Part shown: positions 33,300 to 44,822 of the stretch, piece by piece
How the letters are laid out: each line of letters begins with the position of its first letter
Numbering within the stretch: the first letter of the stretch is position 1
Origin: Microcebus murinus
Lineage: Eukaryota; Chordata; Mammalia; Primates; Cheirogaleidae
DNA length: 64,000 nucleotides
Direction: 5' to 3'
Assembly: GCF_040939455.1 (NCBI RefSeq)
Contig: NC_134113.1
Span: 12,262,501 to 12,326,500 of the forward strand
Program-made: the position numbers and the translations under genes
The notes under the pieces: generated by a model
What the model was told of the DNA's origin: nothing
Databases searched by the model: none
The model's input: only the letters and a program-made list of their open reading frames with translations

Positions 33300-33395
33300 T
33301 TTAACCTGAGCAGCCCTTTTCACGTCTCCCCGCCCCAGCTTCCTCATCGGCAAGGTGGGGACAGCAACACCTTCCTCTCAGGCCGGGCGAAGGGG
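33300..33395 (+). repeat. MIR fragment, plus
   Basis: The resemblance is gccccagcttcctcatcggc then aaggtggggacagcaacacc. Confidence 0.6.
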
Positions 33396-33824
33396 CTTGG
33401 GAGCTAGCACAACGGAAGCCACGGGCAGGACCCACGTGCAAAGCAGCGGGGACACGCCTGCCCCGTCCCTCTCTGGGGCTGGACTCCACGGGCACGTAAA
33501 TATTTGCCGAACAAGAACAAATTCCACAAGTGGCAGAACTGCCTTTAGAAAACATTCTATTTGCACAAGGGCTGGCCACACCGGCCCTGCGACCGAGGGG
33601 GGACGTTTATGCCTGAACACAGCCGCGCAGAGCGGCCGACAGGGCTGGGCTCCCGCGCCAGATGCTGCCTCTTCACTTCACTCGGATTCAGAAAGTGACG
33701 GCGACGGGCCGTCGTCCCTGAGGCCTGCCCGGTGCCAGCGGTTCCGCGTGGCATCTCACTCTACCCGGAGACAAGCTTGACCCCGGTGCCACTTCGCCAC
33801 GGGGGAGCCTGAGGCGGCCGCCCA
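33396..33824. other. Unassigned CpG-rich sequence
   Basis: Nothing recognised. Confidence 0.4.
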
Positions 33825-34020
33825 CCCATTCGCTCAACGCACATTTGCGGGTGCCCACCAGGTGCCGGGCACTGTGCCGCGCTCTGGGCAACAGGTGCCT
33901 AGAGAGGGGGCAGGGTCCCGTGGGAGCAGTCCAAGCCCTACTGCGGGCGCACAATAGAAACAACACAGTTCCGGAGAGTGACGCCACCGTAGGGAAGAGT
34001 GGGGAAGTGCGGCGTGGCGG
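33825..34020 (-). repeat. L2 fragment, minus
   Basis: It reads cattcgctcaacgcacattt then caccaggtgccgggcactgt. Confidence 0.75.
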
Positions 34021-34780
34021 GTGGGGTCTAGAGAAGGAGGTGTCCAGGCCAGGTGTCCCCACCCCCCAGACGCTAAGGCCTGAGGCCTGACCAAGTCGAG
34101 GGCACCTGGGGAAGGGCAGAGTCGCCGGGGTGCCCGCAGTCCAGGGGCCTCAGTGGAGCCCCCCACTACCACTGCCGACAGTAAAGCCAGGTGACCGCCT
34201 AACCCCACCGAGTCCACACCCTGCTCGTTTTCTCAGTGCCTGGTTGGAGGTGCAGGAGAGAGGAAGGGAAAGGCCAGAAGCCAGACAGCCAGGCTGGGCA
34301 GGGACCCGGCAGGACCAGGTAGGCTGAAAGGGGACCCTGCCCAGTGGGGTCTCAGAGGGTCCCCACAGAAGCCAAAGGGCCTCGACCCCCTGTAAGTGGC
34401 CTCTGTCCTTACCACCGGGCCTCTGTCCTTTCCACTCGGCCTCCCTTCCTCCCTCCTCTCCCTCCCCTTCTCTCTGCAGACAGGGGTTCTCTCTCTCGGC
34501 CCACTCAGCAACTACTGCAGACACAGCCGGGCTGCCGGGCGCCACTCACATCTCACGCTGCTGAGAGCCCCTGCCAGCTTCTGCAGGGGGACGAGGGACA
34601 AACTGATGACGAGGTTGGGGGGGCAAAGTAAGTTTTGCTTTAACAGAAAGCAAAACCCAACCCCCGCTCCAGTGCAGAGTAAAAAGGGACACGGATCCCA
34701 CCCCGAGTGTCCCAGCCGACCTGCAGACGCTGCCCTGCCTGCCCCAGGCCCGCACGGGCTAGTCAGGAGGCCGAGACTAC
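34021..34780. other. Unassigned intergenic sequence with a perfect hairpin
   Basis: No repeat family is recognised. A perfect inverted repeat lies at 34632-34656 (separate entry). Confidence 0.4.
34632..34656. repeat. Perfect inverted repeat, 10-bp arms, 5-bp loop
   Basis: Arm gttttgcttt, loop aacag, arm aaagcaaaac. It could be a hairpin or a dimer protein site. Confidence 0.9.
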
Positions 34781-34958
34781 GGGACAGAGGATTGATAATT
34801 GCCTGAAACAATCGGCCCTTCCGAGCCGGGCCGGGCGCTCCCGCCCGGTGAGCACGAGGCCCGGTTGGCAGAGCTGCCTGGCAAGGGGCAGAGTTTATTC
34901 GCTTTGCTAAGGATAATCTCCCCGCACTGAGACCCACAAAGTTTGACTTAATATTCCC

Positions 34959-34972
34959 GTTGCCCTGGCAAC
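34959..34972. promoter_or_regulatory. RFX X-box palindrome 1
   Basis: gttgccctggcaac is a perfect 6+2+6 palindrome matching the RFX-family X-box (GTTGCC-NN-GGCAAC). It lies in a non-repetitive, moderately AT-rich pocket. Confidence 0.7.
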
Positions 34973-35049
34973 CTTCTCCGCTGGTTCTCCCCTGTCATTC
35001 TTCATCAAAAACCATGCTCGGAACTTTTTGCTTCCGTTGGAAACTTATG

Positions 35050-35063
35050 GTTGCCAAGGCAAC
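35050..35063. promoter_or_regulatory. RFX X-box palindrome 2
   Basis: gttgccaaggcaac is a second perfect X-box, 91 bases from the first and extended by flanking g and c to a 16-base palindrome. Two such sites by chance this close are very unlikely. Confidence 0.7.
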
Positions 35064-35069
35064 CCCCTC

Positions 35070-35754
35070 AAAGCATCTTAAGGATGCAGGTGGGCTGCAG
35101 GTGGTGGGGGAGGGGAATGGGTTTATCTTTGGCCCAAGAGGGGTGCACAGCAGGAAGAGGAGGGACCCAGGGAAAGGGTGGGTGAGGGGGATGAATTTGG
35201 GGTAGAGTTGGGGGGAAGAGGGGATGTCAGGAAGGAGAGGACAACGGTCCCTATGAATGCGCTCACTCACTCACCTGCAGTCACTCGAGCCCCATTCTGT
35301 CTGCGGCTCTTTTATTTCCCTAGGGCCGAGTGGACGGAGGAGCGGGCAGACGCCCCCCAACACACACACCCAGCCCCTCAATGTGGGAACGTGGGAGCAG
35401 GGCGAGCACTGGCCACGGAGTTAGACGGACCCGGGCTTGCATGTGGACCCTGACTCTTTCTTCACTTATGAGTAGAGCATAAGGACAGACCCCACTGTGA
35501 CAGAGCCCCTCCTGAAGGTCCTGGGAACCCGCAGAGTCCAGCACACACCCGAGTCCCCACAGCGCGTCCAGCCCGGCGTCGGCACCTGCGGCGTGCGCAG
35601 TCAGTAAGCGCAGCTCGGGTTCACTCTCCAGTGGGGGGACAGTGCTGACCCTGGACGGCCACCCGCTGGCTGAGGGCAGCAACGTGGAGGTAGGGCCAAC
35701 ACGGGAGGGCAGGGCTGGGGGCCTCCCTGCTTAGGGACAGCCCCCCTCCTCCCC
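35070..35754. other. Unassigned intergenic sequence
   Basis: There is a weak MIR-head resemblance at about 35395-35475 (ggcgagcactggccacggag). No gene. Confidence 0.4.
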
Positions 35755-36010
35755 AGGTCTGTCCCATTTAATCCCAACATCCCCGTTTTGCAGGTTAGGG
35801 AACGAAGCAAAGTTCAGAGAGGAGGAGCGAGGTCGAGAGCAGCTGGTGCAGAGCTCAGCCGTGGGCCACGTTCCCTGCAAGCCCTCATTAACTCAGAACA
35901 GTCCTGGGGGGCGGATTCCATTATCCCCATTCTGCTGATGAGAAAAACAAATCTGAGAGGTCACACAGGTCTCCCAGGGTCACACAGCTCCTTCGGGGGC
36001 CTGGCCTCTC
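35755..36010 (-). repeat. Two MIR fragments, minus
   Basis: The first (to about 35870) has cccatttaatcccaacatcc. The second has ttatccccattctgctgatg then cagggtcacacagctccttc. Confidence 0.75.
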
Positions 36011-36559
36011 TCTTGGCCCCTGCTCGGCCCAAACGCCGCGCCTTGGAATCATGTCTGCCTGCCAGTCCTGAAGGCCCCACTGGGAAGTGGAAGGGAGGGG
36101 AACTCACGTCTATCTCCATCTGTTCGATGTTTCTGCTCTGCCCCAACCCCCAGCAGCCCAGCCACTGGCCGGGTGTGGGACCGGAGGGCTTGAGGCCACA
36201 GGGAGGGTGGGCGGGTGGCTGGGAGGGAGCCTGCTCCCTGCTCCTCCACTGGCACTGCCAACACCAGAAGCTGGCAGCACGGAGCAGACCAGAAGCCCCT
36301 TGGACGTGTGAGGACCATGGGCGGGAAGGGGGGCAACCCTGAGCTGGGAGCTGAAGAGCCGCCACCCCCTCGCCTGCCCTCCTTCCAGAGGAAACCGAGG
36401 TTCCAAAACGTTAAACTGTGATGCATCCAAAGCTTACAATGACCAAGGGACCAAGGCCAGGTGTGTGGATGTAATACCCAGAGCTTGTCTGAGCGGTAGC
36501 CGGGCGGCTTCTGTTTCTGAGCCCCTCCCTGCTTCTTCCTGCACCCCGGGGCGGCCCCT
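36011..36559. other. GC-rich intergenic sequence
   Basis: Nothing recognised. Confidence 0.4.
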
Positions 36560-36765
36560 GGCTGCCGGCTGTCCCGTGTGCATCCTGCGCTGGGCCTCCT
36601 CCTTCCTCAGACGCCCCCCCTCGTCCCCCCGGAACTTTGACCCTGGTCTCCTGCCACCCAGAACATTCTCCGCCAACCACGTGGCCACTCACACTCCATG
36701 CAGAAGTTTGCGTAAATGTCCCCTCCTCAGAGAGGACTTCTCTGACCGTCCTTTTGCTTAAAATC
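36560..36765 (+). repeat. L2 body fragment, plus
   Basis: It reads aaatgtcccctcctcagaga then ggacttctctgaccgtcctt. Confidence 0.65.
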
Positions 36766-36769
36766 ATAG

Positions 36770-36905
36770 GCATGGGCTGGGGGAGAGGGGTCGGGATAAA
36801 TGACACAAGACGGCCACGCCGGATGATGGTCACAGGGGGGCTCGTTGCTCTCTCTACCTTTCTATATGTTTGTAATTTCCCATAATAAAAGTTTTTAAAA
36901 TAATA
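36770..36905 (+). repeat. Old L1-like 3' end, plus
   Basis: It ends gctctctctacctttctata then tgtttgtaatttcccataat and aaaagttttt, resembling old L1M termini. Confidence 0.45.
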
Positions 36906-36909
36906 TTAA

Positions 36910-37070
36910 GCCTCAACCCTGTGCCAGGCACAGCTCTGGGACACAGACAGAACTAAGGCTGTCACGGAGCCGCTTGCAAACGGACAGACACGTGACACAG
37001 TCAGGTGGCATTAAAGGCTGTGAAGGGAAATAAAACAGGCTAATGGGCAGAAGTGACGGAAAGAATGTGG
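36910..37070 (-). repeat. L2 fragment, minus
   Basis: It reads ccctgtgccaggcacagctc then gacagacacgtgacacagtc. Confidence 0.7.
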
Positions 37071-38229
37071 TTCTATTACTCAAGCCGCCGACGGGTGAAG
37101 GCACTGGAGGGCGCAGGCGCGTGGGGAGCAGACCGCAGGGGTCTGAGGCTTCCGGCCGGGCTTTCACCGCAGGAGTGGGACTCAGAGACTCTGGCTGATT
37201 CTTCAGGTCCTCATCCAACAAACGTCTCAGGACACCCTCTTGTCCAGCCCGTGCCAGCGCTGGGGCCCAGCTGGGGCTGCTCAGGAGGGAGCCTCGGCCA
37301 GTCTCGGGTATCAGGAAGGGGCTCCCAAAGGAAGTGATATCAAAGTTCATTACTTTCAGGCCGAGCAGGATTTAGTGACAGGAAGAGGAAGGGCAGAAGA
37401 CACGGCACACCCAAAGGCCAGGGGGGCCTGAGCAGAGAGCCCACAGCTGGGGACTCAGCAGGGCCCCAAGTGCAGAGGTGAGGGGTGGGCAGGAGCCTGG
37501 GGCCCCGTGGGGTGTCCCCCACCCCTCGTCCCCCCTGCCTCTGTTGGCTCCAAAGAGGCAGCAATTTGTTTCTGCCTCTGGGTTTTCACAGGTGCTGGAA
37601 CGTTCTTCCCAGCTCTGCAGGGCTGCCGTCCGTCTGCCTCAGGGCTGGGAGCGAGGAGAGCCGCAGAGAGGCCGCCCTGAGCAGTGGGGGCCCCAGTGGT
37701 CCCCCTCTACACCCCGTGCCTCCCGCAGAGCCGGCGGGTGTCCTCCTGGCACCCAGGGCCTCGCCCTGCCGGTACCCACCTGTCCCCCGCAGCGTTGCGG
37801 TGCCCGCCGCTAGAGCAGGCACACCCTCCCACCGCTCTGACGCTGCACCTGGCCAAGACACTCTTCCTCCTGTGGAATGGGGGCAGAAGTGAGTGTCCCA
37901 GTTCTGGGCGGGGACTTCAGAGGTGTTGCAGGTGCCCATTAACTCTGTGTCCTTCTGCCACCACCACTGGGCAAACAAGTCCCAGGTGGCCCAGTGGTCC
38001 AAAGACAAGAGGCCCACGGAGCAGCCCCAGTGGAGTCCCGCTCAATGCAGCCGACCTGCAGACTCCAGACATGAAGCCCGGGCTTGGGGCTGCTGCCGTG
38101 TGATTATCAGGACAGCACGGAGCACTCCCTCTGTTGTGCCCACACTAGGCCCCGCCCGTGACAGCCGGGCCCCTAGTCCGTCCCGTCCTCATTCAGGTCC
38201 GGTACCGGGTCTGGGGCATCGTAGGACTT
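37071..38229. other. GC-rich intergenic sequence with L2-like traces
   Basis: An L2-like stretch lies at about 37545-37660 (ggttttcacaggtgctggaa). No gene is supported. Confidence 0.4.
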
Positions 38230-38400
38230 CAGATGTGTGTGGCACGGGTGGGCGAACCAACGCGCTGTCTGGAAGGGTCTTCAGCAGGAGAGGTGTGGCG
38301 GGTGTGGTTTAGGAAGATGACTCTGGCCGCTGCAAGAGGGAACGGATGGCAGTGGGGAGGGCTCTGCACAGGGGCCAGAGGGGACAGAGGTGGCCGGGAC
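38230..38400 (-). repeat. L2 body fragment, minus
   Basis: It reads aggaagatgactctggccgc then tgcaagagggaacggatggc. Confidence 0.55.
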
Positions 38401-38456
38401 GCCGGCACGAGCAGAGGCGCAGACAGACCTGAGAAGGACGACGGCAAGGCTAAGCC

Positions 38457-38598
38457 CCAGCCGCTCGGGAGGCCGGGCCGGGAGGATGGCCGCAGCCCAG
38501 GAATTCCAGGTTACGTGAGCTGGGGTTGCGCCACGGCACTCCAGCCTGGATGACAGAAAGAGACCCTGTCTCTAAAAAATAAAAATAAAATAAAATCC
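38457..38598 (+). mobile_element. Alu right-arm fragment, plus
   Basis: It reads ccagccgctcgggaggccgg and gcgccacggcactccagcct, ending in an aaaataaaataa tail. Confidence 0.85.
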
Positions 38599-38664
38599 TC
38601 CTTCCAAAGTGGGGAGAAAAGCTAAGGCTGAGTCACGCTGCAGGCCGGGCTCTCGCACATGGGA

Positions 38665-38825
38665 CTCCACTAACCCCTCACCAGGCCGTGCAAGGTAGGC
38701 ACTTTGATCGTCCTCATTTTCTAGAAGAGGAAACTGAGGCACACAGAGAGGCTGTAACCCTCCCAGGTCACGCAGCAGGTGGGCCACGGACCCCCAACCT
38801 AGGCCGCCTGGCTCCACCGCACCCT
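38665..38825 (-). repeat. MIR, minus
   Basis: It reads agaggaaactgaggcacaca then cccaggtcacgcagcaggtg. Confidence 0.85.
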
Positions 38826-39384
38826 CGTGTCTAGTCTCACATCTGGGGGTGAACATGAGTGGGACCCCAAGACCCCGATAACATGGGCAGGCAAAAATGT
38901 GCCCCAGCATATGGGGGAGAAGGGGACAGCTGGGGGGGGGAGGGGACCAGGGAAAGGGTGTTGCTGCTTTTTGTGATTTAATTCGATCTGCTGGGTCATT
39001 GTCTGTGGGCACAGTGCCAGGCCCAGAGGCCCCTCCCCCGGGGGTGGGGGTGGGGGGAGGCGGGACCAGGGAAGACCCAGGGGCCGGAGGGGCTGAGGGG
39101 CTTCACAGAGCACGCAGCTGCCCTTTCTCTCCAGGCCCACCGAGGTCTCCAATCCCATTTCCCTGCCCGCCCAGCCCAAAGGCCGTGAGGACGGTCTCAT
39201 CGCGGAGAGCCCAGGCACAGGCCCCCTCGGCCCTTCTCCCAGGAACGAGCAGAGAGAGAAGTCCTTAGAGACGCAATCTCGGGCGGCCCTGTGCAAACCC
39301 AGCAGGCAACGGGGGTCCTGTGCAGGCGGCAAAATCCCTCCTGTGGGGTGTTTTACCCTCCAAACTGCCAGGGAAGCCGAGCAC
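38826..39384. other. GC-rich intergenic sequence
   Basis: Nothing recognised; short G-runs occur near 38930 and 39040. Confidence 0.4.
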
Positions 39385-39530
39385 ATAGTAACACTCCCAT
39401 CTGCTCGGCTCTTGCGGCTTACACAGCACTTCCCACACGACTCACGTCTGTCCTCGCCGCAGCCCCAGGGGGGCCGGTCTCCCCACCCTGAGGCGGGAAG
39501 CCCGAGGCTCACGAGTGGAAGGACAGGGGC
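39385..39530 (-). repeat. MIR fragment, minus
   Basis: The resemblance is ttacacagcacttcccacac then cctgaggcgggaagcccgag. Confidence 0.6.
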
Positions 39531-40469
39531 AGGTGGGACCTCGGCCTTCTAACTGCGTCCCTGAGCCCGTGCCTCCTGCCTAGTGACGTGCAGACCATTC
39601 CTGGCGTCGGGGTGCGGGGCAGGCCGGTGTCGTAGGGTGCAGGCGAGGCCGGGGCCCCCGGGGGCTCGGGGCCTGGTGACCCGCTGGGGAGTCTGCACAC
39701 TGGCTAGGACGTTGGTGCCCTGAGGGTTCCTCTCTGTGGAGGGAACCAGAATCCTTAGGGCAAACCCCACGTGCAGAAAAGACTCTCAGAAGGAATCTGG
39801 GCGACATTGATGCTCGGAGAACTGGGGTGCGAGAACTCTGAGGGAGGTGACGGGGGGAGGTAATGTCATGAGGAAGAGCTGCTCGGGCTGGGACTCGAGG
39901 AGAAGCCAATCTGGAAAATTCTGCAGGCGGAGTCCAGGGAAGCTTTCGGTTCCTCCCTGCTTCCTGCCCTTGCAGGGCGGCAGCCACCCCCTCCTCAGGC
40001 ACCAGGCACTCCTCCTCACCTGTCACAGTGCTCGCAGGTGGCACCTTGCTTGGTGGTCTCTGCCTGCCAGACTGTGAGCTGCCTCCTGAGTGCCCTGCTG
40101 GCCCACTCGTTCTCTCACTCACGGGCTGCCTGGCAGCTCGGGGCTGGAGACACGGTGACAAGGGTGACAGACAAGGCCTACGTGCTGGTGGTGTGGGAGA
40201 CAGGACTGGCGCCGGAGAGGGCTTGAACTTGCCCTTGGTTTACACCCGGACACTTGGCTCTCTCGGTGGGGAAGCTCAGTGCTGGAATGTTCCAGCCAGG
40301 GCCTTGTTACAACGGCCCACCTCGGTGGAAGGACTGGGGGGCCCTCTCCCCGCAGCAGCCCAGCCGCCCCCCGTTAGGGCTGCTGGGCTCCTTCCTGTTA
40401 AATTCAGATGTGCCCACGAAGGGGGACACACGGACCCTTGTCCATCCGACGCTCCTAGCTTTGTACTGA
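39531..40469. other. GC-rich intergenic sequence with L2-like traces
   Basis: There is a weak L2 resemblance near 40060-40100 (cagactgtgagctgcctcct). No gene. Confidence 0.4.
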
Positions 40470-40700
40470 GCTGACGTGTTCCGGGGCCTAGAACAGAGCC
40501 TGGCGCGAAGCCGTGTTTGCTGGATAGACGCAGACAAACCTCTCATCACTCAGTAAATGTGGAAGTGGACGCCTACCAACAGGTGCCAGGCGTGGGCTGG
40601 GCAGTGGAGACTCGGAGGAAAACCAGACACACCATCGCTGACCTCGGAGAGCACAGGGTCTGGGGCCTGAGACAAGCGCGGGTCAAATATTGCAACACTA
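40470..40700. repeat. L2 terminus plus (40470-40530) and L2 fragment minus (40565-40700)
   Basis: The plus part reads gggcctagaacagagcctgg. The minus part reads caacaggtgccaggcgtggg then ctcggagagcacagggtctg. Confidence 0.6.
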
Positions 40701-40904
40701 TTGGGAACCATCTGTGTGTTCGCTCCAGTTTTCCAGGGATCAGGTATCACTAAAAGTATCTGCTAAACTGAATTGGACCCAATGGCAAAAACATTTTCCA
40801 AAGCACAGATGCCTCTAACGCAGGACCGCACTTTGCCTTAGTGGCTCCGAAACCCTGTTAGGCCTGAGAAACATACCCGGGTCAATGTTGGGAGCAGCCG
40901 CTTT

Positions 40905-41055
40905 CAGGTGTGTCCACCTGCAAGGTCAGCTTATTCCCATTTCACAGGCAAGAAAACTAAGGCTAGGAAGCCACACAGCTAGGAAATGGCATAGCTGGGG
41001 AGCAAACCCAGGCTGGTGCAACCCCACAGTCTGTGTTCTTTCCATGGCAGGCCAG
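40905..41055 (-). repeat. MIR, minus
   Basis: It reads ttcacaggcaagaaaactaa then gccacacagctaggaaatgg. Confidence 0.85.
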
Positions 41056-41474
41056 CTCCCAGCTTCCAGAAAATCCACCTAGTGAACTTCCACACACATC
41101 TCACTGGCCAGAAGCAAGTCACATGGTCACTGTAGCTGCAAAGGAGTCTGGGAGGTGAGTGTGGGAACTGGGCTTCCCCAAACATAACTGGATTTCTTTT
41201 GAACAGAAGAAGGAAGGATGAGCATGGGTGGGCAAGTTTGCTGTATCTGCATCATTTTTTATGATGGCTATCATAAAAAAGACTCTCATCTTCACTGTAT
41301 GGCCATCCCCTGCCTGTCCCAGACACCACCCAGCCCTATGCCAGCAAGGCACTGTCCCTACCCATGCCCACCACATAGACCCTGCAGGAGGGACTCCCTG
41401 AGCCCTCACCTCAGCCACAAGGCACAGGCCATGGGGGCTCCTTGCCAAGCACTGGATCACAAAGCCCCAGGAGG
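41056..41474. other. Unassigned CpG-free sequence
   Basis: No gene is seen and no CpG dinucleotide occurs by eye. Confidence 0.4.
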
Positions 41475-41865
41475 GTGGATGGATGAATATTTGGGTGGGT
41501 GGGTGGATGGATGAATATGTGGGTGGGTGGATGAATGGATGGATATGTGGATGGGTGGATGGATGGATATGTGGGTAGATGGATGGATGGGTATGTGAGT
41601 AGATAGATGGATGGATATGTGGGTGGGTGGATGGATGGATGGATGGATAGATGGATGGATGGATGCATATGTGGATGGATGGATGGATGAATATGTGGGT
41701 GGGTAGATGGATGGATATGTGGGTGGGTGGATGGATGGATGGATGGATGGATAGATGGATGGATGCATATGTGGATGGATGGATGGATGAATATGTGGGT
41801 GGGTAGATGGATGGATATGTGGGTGTGTGGGTGGATGGATGAATGAATGAATGGATGAATATCAG
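41475..41865 (+). repeat. (TGGA)n-type array with 100-bp higher-order duplication
   Basis: Tetramers tgga and tggg carry interspersed atatgtggg. The 65 bases from 41661 recur exactly from 41761. Confidence 0.95.
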
Positions 41866-42074
41866 ATAAGCAGTGGTTCCTGCACTAAGAGCAGGATTAT
41901 TTCCACATGCCCTCTCAGCATCTGTCTGAGAGGTAGGGATGGGGTTGCCTAGGAGACGATGGTCCCTACCTGGGTCTCTGTGCCTGGAGGAACTTTAACC
42001 TTTCCCTTCCTTGCCCTCACTCCAGATGTGGTGAACAGGAAGATGAACAGGGCAGTGGCAAAGTGCAGGTAAGG

Positions 42075-42165
42075 CATTACCACTAACTTGCTGTGTGTCC
42101 TTGGACAAGTCACTTCTCTGGGCCTGTTTACCCAATCATAACGTGAGGGGACAGGACTGGATCAA
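42075..42165 (+). repeat. MIR fragment, plus
   Basis: It reads tgtgtccttggacaagtcac then ttctctgggcctgtttaccc. Confidence 0.8.
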
Positions 42166-42169
42166 CACT

Positions 42170-42790
<621 letters not shown>

Positions 42791-42899
42791 AATAGGCCAG
42801 ACTTGCAGATGAGGCACTAGAAGGTCCCCAGGGTCCCAGTTATAACACCCTCTAGCCTATGGCTAGGTATGGCCCTTCCTGTAACCTTTCTCTTGCCCT

Positions 42900-43193
42900 C
42901 CCTCGGCATCTGAGTCAAGATCCTTTCAGTTACAAGGTCAGAAGTCCAACCCACACTAAGCTAAAGGGGATTTATTTGCCAATATATTGAAAATCCTTTG
43001 CCAATATATTGAAAATCCAGAAGTGGACTGCCTTCAGGCCCAGCTGGATCCAGGGGCTCAAGCAGTCTCTAAGGCTCTGTCATTCCATGTCTCAGCTCTT
43101 CTTCCTCAGTGTGTTGGTTTCAGTCTCAGGTAGGCTATCTCTCTACATGGCATGATGATGGCTGCTGGCTGACCCAGCTCTGCTCATGCCAGG
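42900..43193 (-). repeat. Ancient interspersed repeat of uncertain family, with 22-bp tandem duplication
   Basis: It reads tcagttacaaggtcagaagt then ctggatccaggggctcaagc, familiar from an old dispersed family. A 22-base unit tttgccaatatattgaaaat+cc occurs twice (42975-43018). Confidence 0.5.
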
Positions 43194-43645
43194 TGTCTCA
43201 GTCAATTTATGCTGCTATAAAGGAATACCAGAGGCTGGGCAACTTAAAAGAAAGGCTTATTGGCTTGTGGTTCTGCAGGTTGCACAGGAATCGTGGATGG
43301 CACTGATGTCTGCATTGGTGAGCACCTCAAGGTGCTCCCACTCATGGTGGAAGGGGAAGGCACTCCCACTGTTGACAGAAGGGTAAGGGGAGCCAGCGTG
43401 TGCAGAGATCACAAGGTGAGAGGGAGGAAGCAAAGAGGGAGGGGGAGGGAGGCTTCAGGCTCCTTTTAGCAACCAGCTCTCACTCTAACAGTGAGAACTC
43501 ACTCGCTCCCCTCCCAGAGAAGGTGTTAATCTATTCAGGAGGGATCTGCCCCCATGACTCAAACACCTCCCATTACGCCCTCACCTCCAACATTGGGGAT
43601 CAAATTTCAACATGAAATTTGGAAGGGCTAAACATACAAACTACG
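43194..43645 (-). mobile_element. MaLR LTR (MST/THE1-like), minus
   Basis: It reads ttatgctgctataaaggaat then ttggcttgtggttctgcagg, then gatctgcccccatgactcaa and acctccaacattggggatca, in the expected order over about 450 bases. Confidence 0.8.
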
Positions 43646-44569
43646 ACCATCCCACAATTCAGTAGAAAGTGAGAGAACCTCTCTCTTCTGGTGTCCACGT
43701 ATCAAATCTCAGGGAAGACTCTGATTGGCCCTGCCTGAGCCATGTGCTCACTGCAAGCCAATTCCTATGCCAGGGGATGAGCCACTCTGATTCGCCAGTC
43801 CAGGTCACGTGACCAAAGGAACCCAGTGTGTCCACTGCACTGCCCATTCCCTAGGCCTAAGGCCCTGGTCAACTCCCAGCAACATGGACTTTGTGGGTGA
43901 GGATGGGGAAGAGGGCCCAGGCTCCTCCCAGGGCTGGCCTACATGCACCTGTGTTCAGGCGACACATCACCTGTCTGGGAGTCAGGAGGCTGTGGCCGTC
44001 CCACGTCCTCTGAAGGAGGTGGCGTGCTGAAGTGAGACTGAGGCTGAGCCTTGGGGCCCTCCCCATCTGGCTTCAGGAAGTTGCACTCCCATCCTCATCT
44101 GCAAACTGACTGTCCAGCCTGGCGAAGCTTAGGTTTCGAGGCCCAGAGACGACAGTTTTTCCTCCTCACCCCACAATCCCAAGGGCACTTCCCCTTCTCG
44201 CTTGTGTTTGCGAAGACTGGGCAGGAGGACATTGTTACAGCTCGCCGCCTTCCTGGGATGGGGGCCTGCCCCAGGCGTCCGGACGTGGGCAGGCGAGCTG
44301 GGCGCAGAGAGCCAGGGCTGGGGACAGCTGAGCGGCTCTGCACAGAGTGAAGGGGACTGTGAGGGGACTTGAGAGGAGAGAAGGCACACGCCAGGGAGAT
44401 GGCACAAGGCGGGACCCCCAATGGGGTCCCCAATGGAGATGGGGCTGGCGTGGCGGGCAGCAGCTAGTTGTAGAAAGCCAGAGCCTCGCGTAGAAACCGA
44501 AGCTCAGCACACATTCTCCTGCAGCGATCCGTGAGGTCTGCCGCCTTGCATGGGACAGAGGGCTTTCAT
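43646..44569. other. Unassigned intergenic sequence
   Basis: No gene or clear repeat. Confidence 0.4.
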
Positions 44570-44574
44570 GGAAA

Positions 44575-44822
44575 CTGAGGAAGGGGCTGAGTCCCACGTC
44601 TGGGCGGCAGTCACACCCAGCAGAGAGCCGAGGAGATGGCGGGTGGGGAGGTTGGGAAACTGAGGAAGGGGCTGGGTCCCACGTCTGGGCGGCAGTCACA
44701 CCCAGCAGAGAGCCGAGGAGATGGCGGGTGGGGAGGTTGGGAAACTGAGGAAGGGGCTGAGTCCCACATCTGGGCGGCAGTCACACCCAACAGAGCCGAG
44801 CAGATGGCGGGTGTGGGGTTCG
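44575..44822 (+). repeat. Tandem repeat, 85-bp unit, about three copies
   Basis: gtcccacgtctgggcggcag starts copies at 44591, 44676 and 44761 (last with one change). The third copy decays after about 44815. Confidence 0.95.
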
